Below, one piece after another: positions 24,889-31,455 of a DNA stretch of 41,418 nt. Source of the DNA: Opitutia bacterium UBA4506 (GTDB taxonomy: Bacteria; Verrucomicrobiota; Verrucomicrobiia; Opitutales; Puniceicoccaceae); NCBI GenBank assembly GCA_002388665.1, contig DGMY01000014.1:1-41418 (forward strand), given 5' to 3'. The first letter of the stretch is position 1. Every line of letters begins with the position of its first letter. A program made the translations under genes and the position numbers. The notes beneath the pieces were generated by a model that saw only the letters and a list, made by a program, of their open reading frames with translations, ran no database searches and was not told the origin of the DNA.

Positions 24889-27417
24889 ATGAAAGCATCG
24901 TCGCAGACAGGTCCTGCCAGTGGGCTTCAGCTGGATGAGAATGGGCCAAAATTGGTTCCGAATCTTATTCTGCCCCCAAATTTGGAATCCGCTATCGAGC
25001 GCAGCGGGCAGGCCATGGTCAAACTCGAGTTGCAGGTCGATTCTGATCAGATTGTGCCGGAGAGACTGGATCGCGGTTGTGGGTATTCTTTTTCGGAGGG
25101 TGCTGCTCGCGTACTATGGATGCTGGAGAACTGGTGTGGTCGTTGGCCGGGGAGTTTGCTGCAATTGTCGCTGGAACGCTTGTCTGTCTTATTGGAGATG
25201 GCAGGAGACGAGTCTATTTTTCGAATGCATGGGAAAGACGGGTTTCTCGCGAAGGACTCCAGCCCGCTCCGTTGGATCGCAGATCGGGCCGCGGGAGCGG
25301 TTGCGGCGAAGAAGAAGACTGAGGTCGCCAAGAAGGTGGTTTCGAAGGAAACCAGGCGTCGGCGTCCGGAAGAGGAGAGAATGGTTTCTTCTGCGGGAAC
25401 GATTGATGGATCCGAACATTTCCTCGCGATTGAACTGCCGTCGCGCGAGCACTCCGCCTATGAGGAAGTACGGGAGCGGGTGAAGATGGATCGGTTTAAG
25501 CTCGAACCCTCCAATCGCAAATGGTGGTTGCGCGACAGAACGCGGGTTTTGGAGTTCCTTGCATTGTACGGTGACGATATCGAAAGCCGCTGGCGCCTGA
25601 AGCCTACGGAGAATTTCGTAAAGCGCACCAAGAAGATTCGCCCTCTGGAGCCGAAGATTCGCGTGGATGCAGTTGCGGGTGATAGTGGTGAGTTTTCGGT
25701 ATCGTTGGACTGGAAGGGGACGACCGAGAAGGAGGTCGAAGCTGCAGTGCGCAAAGGAGATTGCTTTATCGAATCCGGAAAGAAGATCCTTCTGGTGAAC
25801 CCCAAAAAGGTGGCCGATGCCCGAAGGTTGCAGGAGAAGGCGCGCGGCGCGGGTGAAGGTGCCCAGCTGTTTGGGGTTCAGGAGAAAGGGCGGACCTCCC
25901 GCAAGGTACGGGTGAAGGGTCCAGCACTCTCGGCGATCGAAGAAGCACTGGTTGAGCTCGATCCCGATTGGGTGTCTCCGGCTGCATGGAAAGAAAGTGT
26001 TCAGCGGCTACAGAATCCAGATCGAGTGGAGTTGCCCGACCTCCCTTCAGAGCTGGCGTCGCGATTGCGCGGATACCAGAAGGTCGGTGTGGCTTGGTTT
26101 TGGAATCTTCACAGGAATGGTCTCGGCGGGTTGCTGGCAGACGAGATGGGGCTGGGGAAAACGGTACAGAGCTTAGGACTTCTCGGGGGTCTCGCAAATT
26201 CAGAGAACGCAAAAGTGTCTCTGGTCGTATGCCCCGCCTCTTTGGTCGAGAACTGGGTCCGCGAAGCCGGCGAATTCTTGCCGGGTATCCAAGCGCACGC
26301 CTATCACGGGGCGTCTCGCAATTTGGATTTTGACCGGCTCGGCTCGGGCGAGATTGTGGTGACCTCTTATGGTACGTTGCGCGCCGATCGGGCGCTGTTT
26401 CTCAAAACCGAGTTCGCGACGATCATCGCGGATGAGGCCCAAAACTTCAAGAATCCCGGTACGGAGACCGCGCGTGTCATGCGCCAGTTGCAGGCGGAGT
26501 CCCGTTTCGCGCTGACTGGTACGCCGATTGAGAATTCGGTCACGGACCTGGTGGGGATCGGCCAGTTTGCCTTGCCGGGCATTCTTGGTGGCCGTCGAAT
26601 GAGGGCGACGAGTGATCGTGAGATTATACTCGGGAAAGTGAAGCCCTACCTCCTGCGGCGGACCAAGTCTGAGGTGCTCACCGATCTGCCCGAGAAGTGG
26701 GAGTCGAGGCGATTTGTTTCCCTGAGCGATGCGCAGAAGAAACTCTACGAGCAGATTCGTCGCACCACTGAGCAAAGCTTGTTCCGGATTCGGGCGGCAG
26801 GTGGAAAGGGTGGTCGAATGACTGCGGAGTTGTGGAAAGAACTCTTGCGCTTGCGTCAGGCAACAGCCGAGCCCCGGATTCTCGACGAAACTCTGCCTCG
26901 AGAAGCTTCTGCCAAAGCGGAAGGTCTGATGGAGATACTGGCCGAGACGATCGACAGTGGAAGCCGCGCATTGGTCTTCTCGCAGTTTACGCAAACCCTC
27001 GGTTGGTTGCGTAAGGACCTGGAAGCTGAGGGGATCTCCTATTGCTATTTGGATGGATCCACGAGAAATCGCCAGGACCTTGTCGACCGATTTAACGAAG
27101 ATTCGAGCATTCCGGTCTTCCTTCTTTCGCTCAAAGCGGGTGGTACCGGGTTGAATCTCACTGGTGCCGATACCGTGATTCATTACGATCCCTGGTGGAA
27201 TCCGGCGGCCGAAGCCCAAGCGACTGACCGGGCGCATCGCATCGGACAGACCAGAAAGGTCCAATCCATCAAGCTGATTGGTGCCGGGACCGTAGAGGAG
27301 AAAGTCTTGCGGATGCAGGATGAAAAAAGAGGGCTCCTGGCAGATCTTTTTGAGACGGAAGGGGAGTCCAAATCGATCATGGATTGGGATTCTCTCGTCG
27401 ATCTGCTGGAGGATTGA
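24889..27417 (+). CDS. SNF2-family DEAD/DEAH-type ATPase (RapA/HepA-like)
   Basis: The 842-residue protein contains the two RecA-like lobes of SNF2 ATPases. Motif I is ADEMGLGKTVQ with Walker A Lys424, motif II is ADEAQNFKN with Asp515 (DEAQ, normal for bacterial SNF2), and motif III is FALTGTPIEN. Motifs V and VI are LKAGGTGLNLTGAD and ATDRAHRIGQ. The first ~370 residues are poorly conserved. Such enzymes translocate on double-stranded DNA and remodel protein-DNA complexes, for example RNA polymerase recycling by RapA. No methylase or restriction genes adjoin, so I see no sign of a defence-island context. The gene stands alone. Confidence 0.9.
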   Translation: MKASSQTGPASGLQLDENGPKLVPNLILPPNLESAIERSGQAMVKLELQVDSDQIVPERLDRGCGYSFSEGAARVLWMLENWCGRWPGSLLQLSLERLSVLLEMAGDESIFRMHGKDGFLAKDSSPLRWIADRAAGAVAAKKKTEVAKKVVSKETRRRRPEEERMVSSAGTIDGSEHFLAIELPSREHSAYEEVRERVKMDRFKLEPSNRKWWLRDRTRVLEFLALYGDDIESRWRLKPTENFVKRTKKIRPLEPKIRVDAVAGDSGEFSVSLDWKGTTEKEVEAAVRKGDCFIESGKKILLVNPKKVADARRLQEKARGAGEGAQLFGVQEKGRTSRKVRVKGPALSAIEEALVELDPDWVSPAAWKESVQRLQNPDRVELPDLPSELASRLRGYQKVGVAWFWNLHRNGLGGLLADEMGLGKTVQSLGLLGGLANSENAKVSLVVCPASLVENWVREAGEFLPGIQAHAYHGASRNLDFDRLGSGEIVVTSYGTLRADRALFLKTEFATIIADEAQNFKNPGTETARVMRQLQAESRFALTGTPIENSVTDLVGIGQFALPGILGGRRMRATSDREIILGKVKPYLLRRTKSEVLTDLPEKWESRRFVSLSDAQKKLYEQIRRTTEQSLFRIRAAGGKGGRMTAELWKELLRLRQATAEPRILDETLPREASAKAEGLMEILAETIDSGSRALVFSQFTQTLGWLRKDLEAEGISYCYLDGSTRNRQDLVDRFNEDSSIPVFLLSLKAGGTGLNLTGADTVIHYDPWWNPAAEAQATDRAHRIGQTRKVQSIKLIGAGTVEEKVLRMQDEKRGLLADLFETEGESKSIMDWDSLVDLLED

Positions 27418-27572
27418 TCTCCCGCGAGCGGAATTCAACTCAACCAATCCGAGAGCTCGGGGTCCCTATTCCGCAACGACCCGCGGACTCCGGGAGGGTA
27501 TCCATTCTATTTGTAATATTTTCGAGAACGAAGATCTTGCACCATCCGCAAAATCGCGACAGCTTTCTCGGC

Positions 27573-27794
27573 ATGATCCGTAGTGCTTCTCTTCTTCTCG
27601 TTGTAGGACTCATTGGTGCAGGATGTACCTCTAGCCGGGAATACGGTATGGAGACCAGCCCTCTGGTGCAGGAACTCGATGGCAAGGATCACGCCAATGA
27701 ATTGGAAGAGCAAATCACCCAGGAGAATTTGAGAGCGCAGGAAGATCAGGATGAGCCGATCTTCACCTATGACGATAGCGGTTCGCCCGAGTGA
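27573..27794 (+). CDS. Small lipoprotein
   Basis: The 73-residue product begins with a short lipoprotein signal (SLLLVVGLIGAGC, lipid-modified Cys18) and continues with a highly acidic polar tail (EELEEQ, EDQDEP). The ATG at 27573 is chosen because the lipobox is correctly placed. Upstream in-frame extension to 27384 would overlap the SNF2 gene and bury the signal peptide. No family recognised. It converges with the second ExbD gene, 34 nt away. Confidence 0.65.
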   Translation: MIRSASLLLVVGLIGAGCTSSREYGMETSPLVQELDGKDHANELEEQITQENLRAQEDQDEPIFTYDDSGSPE

Positions 27795-27828
27795 TTCGTC
27801 GCTCGGCTCCCTTACTGATCTGCGCCGT

Positions 27829-28278
27829 TTAGGCGCCCCCGGATTCGGCCAACGCGAAGTTGATCGACTCGATCCCCGCGATGGAAATCGCATCCATGAC
27901 CTTGACGATACTCTCGTGGAGCGCGAGGTCGGCTGGAGAAATGGTGACGATCGCGTCGGACTTGTTGGCGTCCGAGGCTTCTTTGAATCGGGTTAGCATC
28001 GCTGCTAGTTCCAAATATTGGCGGGATTCCGGCGAGTCGTAGGTGTACTCGTTGACGACCACCTGCCCGTCCTTGCGGATCTCGATTATCTGCTCATCCG
28101 GCAGCTCGATCGGCTCGTTCTGTTCGACGGTCCCCGGTAGCTCGAAAGAGAGGTCCGCTTCCTGTTTCTCCAAGGTTGCCGAAACCATGAAGTAAATCAA
28201 TAGGAGGAACACGCAGTCGATCATCGGTGCGATCTGGATCTCCGGCTTGGGCTGCGCCTTCTTTTTAATGGATGCCAT
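27829..28278 (-). CDS. ExbD/TolR family biopolymer transport protein
   Basis: The 149-residue protein has the family layout: a short cytoplasmic N-terminus, one transmembrane helix starting at IAPMIDCVFLLLIYFMV (the Asp is the proton-relay residue), then a periplasmic beta/alpha domain. In studied systems ExbD works with ExbB in a proton-driven motor that energises TonB- or Tol-type transport. Here it follows the other ExbD gene by 6 nt. No ExbB/TolQ or TonB gene is in the window. Confidence 0.87.
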   Translation of the reverse strand: MASIKKKAQPKPEIQIAPMIDCVFLLLIYFMVSATLEKQEADLSFELPGTVEQNEPIELPDEQIIEIRKDGQVVVNEYTYDSPESRQYLELAAMLTRFKEASDANKSDAIVTISPADLALHESIVKVMDAISIAGIESINFALAESGGA

Positions 28279-28284
28279 TTGAGG

Positions 28285-28716
28285 TTAGTTGGATTGGTAG
28301 GTGGAGTAGATGATGTTGTACGCACCCGCTTCGGCACAGGACTTCAAAACCTCTTTGATATCCGAAAATTCTGTGATTCGATCCGCTCGCACCTGTACCC
28401 GTAGGTCCGGTGTTTGGGCGACCAGTGGTTCCAGTTGCGTCGCCAACTGGTCGAGCTCGATCGGCTGTGCCCCCCAGTAAACCGTTCCCTCCGCATCGAT
28501 GGACACGGTCTTTCGGTCCGAGAGCTCTGACGGGACGTCCGCTTCATTGCTCTCGGGTAGATCGAGTTTAATCCGTTTCTCGGCCTGGGCCAAATTACTC
28601 ACCGTCATGAAGAACACGAGAAGGAGAAAAACCATATCGATCATGGGAGCCATCTGGAAGTCCTCCGGCTCTTTCGATCTTTTGCGCATTCTTACCACAG
28701 TCCCTAAAAAATCCAT
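28285..28716 (-). CDS. ExbD/TolR family biopolymer transport protein (first copy)
   Basis: The 143-residue protein has the conserved N-terminal helix MAPMIDMVFLLLVFFM with the proton-relay aspartate, then a periplasmic domain. The start is ambiguous: ATG at 28716 or the in-frame ATG at 28689, which begins MRKRSKEPEDF just ahead of the helix. The second may be preferred because a basic N-terminal patch is typical. It is the first gene of the two-ExbD transcript and runs divergently from the urea operon. The two ExbD proteins differ clearly, so this is not a recent duplication. Confidence 0.85.
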   Translation of the reverse strand: MDFLGTVVRMRKRSKEPEDFQMAPMIDMVFLLLVFFMTVSNLAQAEKRIKLDLPESNEADVPSELSDRKTVSIDAEGTVYWGAQPIELDQLATQLEPLVAQTPDLRVQVRADRITEFSDIKEVLKSCAEAGAYNIIYSTYQSN

Positions 28717-28873
28717 TTCACGGGGGGAACAAAAGGAAAAAGGTGAGTGATTTCTCCATGTTTCCTGGGGTTGTCATTCGTTAATATGGGGGAAACCCCC
28801 TTCCTTGGCCGCTTGAGAGGCGGTTTTACGTCCGGCTGTGACATAAATGTTGCAGAATTCGGTCCCCAGTTTC

Positions 28874-28897
28874 GGTGCAGGTGGTGATTTCTGCACC
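28874..28897. promoter_or_regulatory. Inverted repeat, candidate enhancer-binding site
   Basis: GGTGCAG (28874-28880) and CTGCACC (28891-28897) form a perfect 7-bp inverted repeat with a 10-bp spacer. The half-sites are the same hexamers as in NtrC sites (TGCACC with GGTGCA), but the order and polarity are reversed, so it is not a standard NtrC box. It lies about 75-100 bp upstream of the -24 element, where sigma-54 enhancers usually lie. Enhancer function is inferred from position only. Confidence 0.4.
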
Positions 28898-28971
28898 CCG
28901 TTCCCGGTTCAAATGCCAAAATTCCACGAATCCAAGTCGATATCCGCCTTTTTGGCGGCGAACTCCGAAAC

Positions 28972-28987
28972 TGGCACACCCGTTGCT
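28972..28987 (+). promoter_or_regulatory. Sigma-54 (-24/-12) promoter
   Basis: TGGCAC-ACCCG-TTGCT at 28972-28987 matches the RpoN consensus TGGCAC-N5-TTGCW exactly. The GG and GC dinucleotides are 12 bp apart, as required. Transcription would start about 12 bases after the GC, near 28998. It is the only good match I noticed in the window. A sigma-54 promoter fits a nitrogen-scavenging operon, because NtrC-type activators use this sigma factor. Confidence 0.82.
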
Positions 28988-28995
28988 TATACAAC

Positions 28996-29007
28996 ATTGT
29001 ATACAAT
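28996..29007. promoter_or_regulatory. 12-bp perfect palindrome at the predicted start site
   Basis: ATTGTATACAAT is perfectly palindromic. A further half-site (TATACAA, 28988-28994) lies just upstream and pairs with TTGTATA (28997-29003), giving three half-sites in 20 bp. The core resembles TTGTATACAA-type operators of GntR-family regulators, which is a similarity-based inference. It covers the predicted +1 of the sigma-54 promoter, so a protein bound there would block initiation. No GntR gene is in the window. Confidence 0.55.
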
Positions 29008-29008
29008 C

Positions 29009-29059
29009 ATGAAGGTGGCTGTATGGTCCGGCGGAATCGGCCGGGTCCTGATCATCTGA
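29009..29059 (+). CDS. Possible 16-codon leader ORF
   Basis: An ATG at 29009 opens a frame of 16 codons (MKVAVWSGGIGRVLII) ending in TGA at 29057-29059, 31 nt before the first operon gene. It begins 11 nt after the predicted transcription start. Its middle falls in the GGTCCGGC/GCCGGGTCC hairpin at 29025-29047. No ribosome binding site precedes it, so translation is uncertain. It might be a leader peptide or chance. Confidence 0.3.
   Translation: MKVAVWSGGIGRVLII
29025..29047 (+). promoter_or_regulatory. Hairpin in the urea operon leader
   Basis: CCGGC at 29028-29032 pairs with GCCGG at 29040-29044, and flanking bases extend the stem to 8 pairs with two wobbles (29025-29047), loop GGAATCG. 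No U-run follows, so it is not a typical terminator. It lies between the predicted start site and the first gene and could affect stability or translation. Confidence 0.45.
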
Positions 29060-29090
29060 CACAGAAAACAAACCAAACAACAGAACGAAA

Positions 29091-29933
29091 ATGAAGACAA
29101 CAAACTCGGCCGAAAGGCTTCAAAAATGGCTGGCAGTCTCGCTGTTTCTCGGTGGGGCGGTATCACTCTCAGCGCAGACTGAAGAGATGACTGGGGATCC
29201 TTCACTGGAAGATGTTCCACCGGTTGAAGCACCTGCAGTGGGCTCAGCGATTAGTGGATCATTGAGTCTCGACGTGAATACGCACTTTATCTCGTACGGT
29301 GCGGATGTCTGGGGAACCGGCACGGACGCAGATTTTCTGTTCCAACCATCCCTCGGATTGTCGGCTCAATTGACGGAGGAGCTCTATCTCTTTGGCGGAA
29401 TCTGGATGGACATCAACGACCTGGCAGAGTCGGGCATTGGTGACGACATTCAGGAAGTGGATTTCTGGTTCGGTGCTGGCTATGCGACTGGCGACTGGAA
29501 TTTTGAGATCACCTACCAAGAGTGGATCTACGCCGGAGACGCTGAGCGTATCCTCGACCTGATGGTGAGCTACGCGACCTTCTTGAATCCGACCTTGATA
29601 CTCCACAACCGTATCGACGGTAACGGTGACCAAGACACGGGTACAGTTGCGGTATTCGGAATTTCGGAAGGAACATCTTACGAGAGCCTCGACGTCTCAC
29701 TGGGTGCAAACATCGCCTTCAACACTGATGACTACTACGGCGGCGACGCAGGATTGACCTACGTTTCGGTCGGACCGGAGTTCGGATTCCCTCTCTCCTT
29801 CATCTCGGAAGCTTATGGCGCATGGAACGTACACGGCGGTGTCTACTTCTACTACACACCTGACGATACCGTTCCCGGCAACCCGGACGAAACATTCTTC
29901 ACCGGCAACATCGGTATTGGAATGTATTTCTGA
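29091..29933 (+). CDS. Predicted outer-membrane beta-barrel protein of the urea operon
   Basis: The 280-residue protein has a cleavable signal peptide (hydrophobic WLAVSLFLGGAVSLSA) and then alternating aromatic/polar strands. Examples are SLSLDVNTHFISYGADVWG, then ELYLFGGIWMDIN and WNFEITYQEWIYAG. It ends in a C-terminal phenylalanine (IGIGMYF), the classic barrel-assembly signal. Because it is the first gene of an operon for urea uptake, it is a candidate outer-membrane channel for urea or related solutes; this is inferred from context only. Its barrel may be too small for a classical general porin. A DUF-type or TorF-like barrel family is possible, but I cannot name it. It precedes urtA by 89 nt. 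Confidence 0.65.
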   Translation: MKTTNSAERLQKWLAVSLFLGGAVSLSAQTEEMTGDPSLEDVPPVEAPAVGSAISGSLSLDVNTHFISYGADVWGTGTDADFLFQPSLGLSAQLTEELYLFGGIWMDINDLAESGIGDDIQEVDFWFGAGYATGDWNFEITYQEWIYAGDAERILDLMVSYATFLNPTLILHNRIDGNGDQDTGTVAVFGISEGTSYESLDVSLGANIAFNTDDYYGGDAGLTYVSVGPEFGFPLSFISEAYGAWNVHGGVYFYYTPDDTVPGNPDETFFTGNIGIGMYF

Positions 29934-30022
29934 TCCAGCGGATCTTGCAACAATTTCAGCGCCGATCTCCTACGGTCGGGCCTGAAAACCTACAGAACTC
30001 AATACAACACAACTTAGAAAAT

Positions 30023-31306
30023 ATGCATCAATCACTTATGAAATTCCTTCGCGGAGTTCGAGCGGGCGCGATCTTGTCCGCCGGAGCGCTCCTGGGCCTA
30101 CAGGCTCAGGCCGAAGAGGATGACACCGTTAAAGTCGGTATTCTCCACTCACTGAGTGGAACGATGGCTATCAGTGAAACTTCACTCCGCGACGTCTTGC
30201 TCTTCGCAATTGACGAGATCAACGCCAGTGGTGGTGTTCTCGGCAAGCAGATCGAGCCCGTCGTGGTGGATGGTGCTTCCGACTGGCCGCTATTTGCGGA
30301 AAAGTCGAAGCAGCTTCTTCTCCAGGACAAGGTAGCCGCAGTCTTCGGTTGCTGGACATCGGTGAGCCGTAAATCGGTTCTCCCTGTCTTTGAAGAGTAC
30401 AACGGTCTGTTGTTCTACCCTGTGCAGTATGAAGGTGAGGAGCAGTCTCCGAATATCTTCTACACGGCTGAAGCGGTCAATCAGCAGGCGATTCCTGCCG
30501 TTGACTTCCTGCTCGAAGAGGGGCGTGAGAAGTTTTACCTGATTGGTACGGACTACGTCTACCCGCAGACCACCAACCTCGTATTGCTCGAGTACCTACT
30601 GTCCAAGGGTGTTCCACTTCGGAACATTGGTGGAGGTCTTCGCCGCGATGCTGATGGCGAGGTGATCTCTGCTGGAACGTACACTCCGTTCGGTCACACC
30701 GACTACCAGCAGATCATGGCTGACATCAAGAAGTTCGCTGCCAGTGGAGACGCTGCGGTCATTAACACCATCAACGGTGACTCCAATGTGGCTTTCTTTA
30801 AAGAGTATGCCGCGGCTGGTCTGACTGCTGAGGAAGTTCCAGTAGTTTCCTTCAGTCTCTCTGAAGATGAGTTTCGCAGTCTTCCAGCTGAGGACCTTGT
30901 CGGTCAACTGGGATGCTGGACCTACTTCATGTCTCTCGACACTCCAGAAAACGAAGAGTTCGTAGCCAACTTTCAGGAATGGCTGGCGACCGCTGACGTG
31001 GACGGTATCGAGCGCGAAGGCCGCGTAACCTGCAGTCCTATGGTTCTCTCCTACGACGGAGTTTACCTCTGGAAAGCGGCGGTTGAAAAGGCCGGTACAT
31101 TCGACGTCGATAGCGTTGTCAAAGCACTCGAAAGTGGAATCTCTTTCGACGGACCCGGCGGTACGGTCACAACTCAGGAGAACCACCACCTGACCAAGAA
31201 CGTCTACATCGGTGAGACACTACCAAGTGGTCAGTTCGAAGTGATTGAATCCTTCGACGAGGTATACGGTGAACCTTTCCTTAAGGGCACCTTCTCTGAG
31301 GAATAA
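30023..31306 (+). CDS. urtA: ABC transporter urea-binding protein
   Basis: UrtA captures urea in the periplasm for the ABC transporter. The signal peptide (MKFLRGVRAGAILSAGALLGLQAQA) is followed by the family start VKVGILHSLSGTMAISET and the Leu/Ile/Val-type receptor blocks. Diagnostic UrtA features are VFGCWTSVSRKSVLPVFEE, LFYPVQYEGEEQSPNIFY and later VNTINGDSNVAFF-type sequence. The length of 427 residues fits. The ATG at 30023 is preferred over upstream in-frame codons because it directly precedes the signal peptide; another ATG lies at 30038. Two strong hairpins lie downstream before urtB. Confidence 0.93.
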   Translation: MHQSLMKFLRGVRAGAILSAGALLGLQAQAEEDDTVKVGILHSLSGTMAISETSLRDVLLFAIDEINASGGVLGKQIEPVVVDGASDWPLFAEKSKQLLLQDKVAAVFGCWTSVSRKSVLPVFEEYNGLLFYPVQYEGEEQSPNIFYTAEAVNQQAIPAVDFLLEEGREKFYLIGTDYVYPQTTNLVLLEYLLSKGVPLRNIGGGLRRDADGEVISAGTYTPFGHTDYQQIMADIKKFAASGDAAVINTINGDSNVAFFKEYAAAGLTAEEVPVVSFSLSEDEFRSLPAEDLVGQLGCWTYFMSLDTPENEEFVANFQEWLATADVDGIEREGRVTCSPMVLSYDGVYLWKAAVEKAGTFDVDSVVKALESGISFDGPGGTVTTQENHHLTKNVYIGETLPSGQFEVIESFDEVYGEPFLKGTFSEE

Positions 31307-31340
31307 TTCAGAGATACTGATAGTATTAGTTGTTTAGAAT

Positions 31341-31357
31341 CCGGATGAACAATCCGG
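31341..31357 (+). repeat. Hairpin downstream of urtA (first)
   Basis: CCGGAT (31341-31346) pairs perfectly with ATCCGG (31352-31357) around a 5-nt loop. It lies 35 nt after the urtA stop. Together with the next hairpin it probably slows ribonuclease decay or partially ends transcription. Confidence 0.5.
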
Positions 31358-31369
31358 GAGGTATCCAAC

Positions 31370-31401
31370 GGGGGGAGTCGGAGCGGCGGCCCGCTCCCCC
31401 C
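31370..31401 (+). terminator. GC-rich hairpin between urtA and urtB, attenuator-like
   Basis: GGGGGGAG (31370-31377) pairs perfectly with CTCCCCCC (31394-31401). An alternative fold pairs GGAGCGG with CCGCTCC inside it. No T-run follows, so it is not a full intrinsic terminator. In many binding-protein transport operons such a structure raises binding-protein levels over the membrane parts by protecting the upstream message. That role is inferred here. Confidence 0.6.
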
Positions 31402-31455
31402 AATGGGCCTCCTCACTCCCACGCGATAAAATTTCCTTCAGCAACCTTCGATCCG

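Larger units (their letters stand above)
28717..29090 (+). promoter_or_regulatory. Regulatory intergenic region of the urea operon
   Basis: This 374-bp divergent region has no convincing protein gene longer than a 16-codon leader ORF. It contains a sigma-54 promoter (28972-28987), a GGTGCAG/CTGCACC dyad (28874-28897), a 12-bp palindrome (28996-29007), a leader hairpin (29025-29047) and a leader ORF (29009-29059), all described separately. The left part also has a small GGGGG-AAA-CCCCC hairpin (28788-28800). Confidence 0.75.

Noticed and set aside
24889..27417. SNF2 protein as part of a phage-defence island
   Set aside because: No methylase, nuclease, DISARM or other defence genes adjoin; neighbours are a membrane protein and a small lipoprotein.
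26200..27447. A 415-codon open frame on the minus strand opposite the SNF2 gene
   Set aside because: It is antisense to well-conserved helicase motifs and its translation shows no domain or signal; it is a shadow of the real gene.
28801..28830. A CCGCTT/AGGCGG hairpin followed by TTTT as a terminator
   Set aside because: No transcript is expected to end here on the plus strand; the stem is only 6 bp with one wobble.
28904..28916. GGTTCAAAT resembling a tRNA T-loop
   Set aside because: No acceptor stem, anticodon arm or CCA-compatible end surrounds it.
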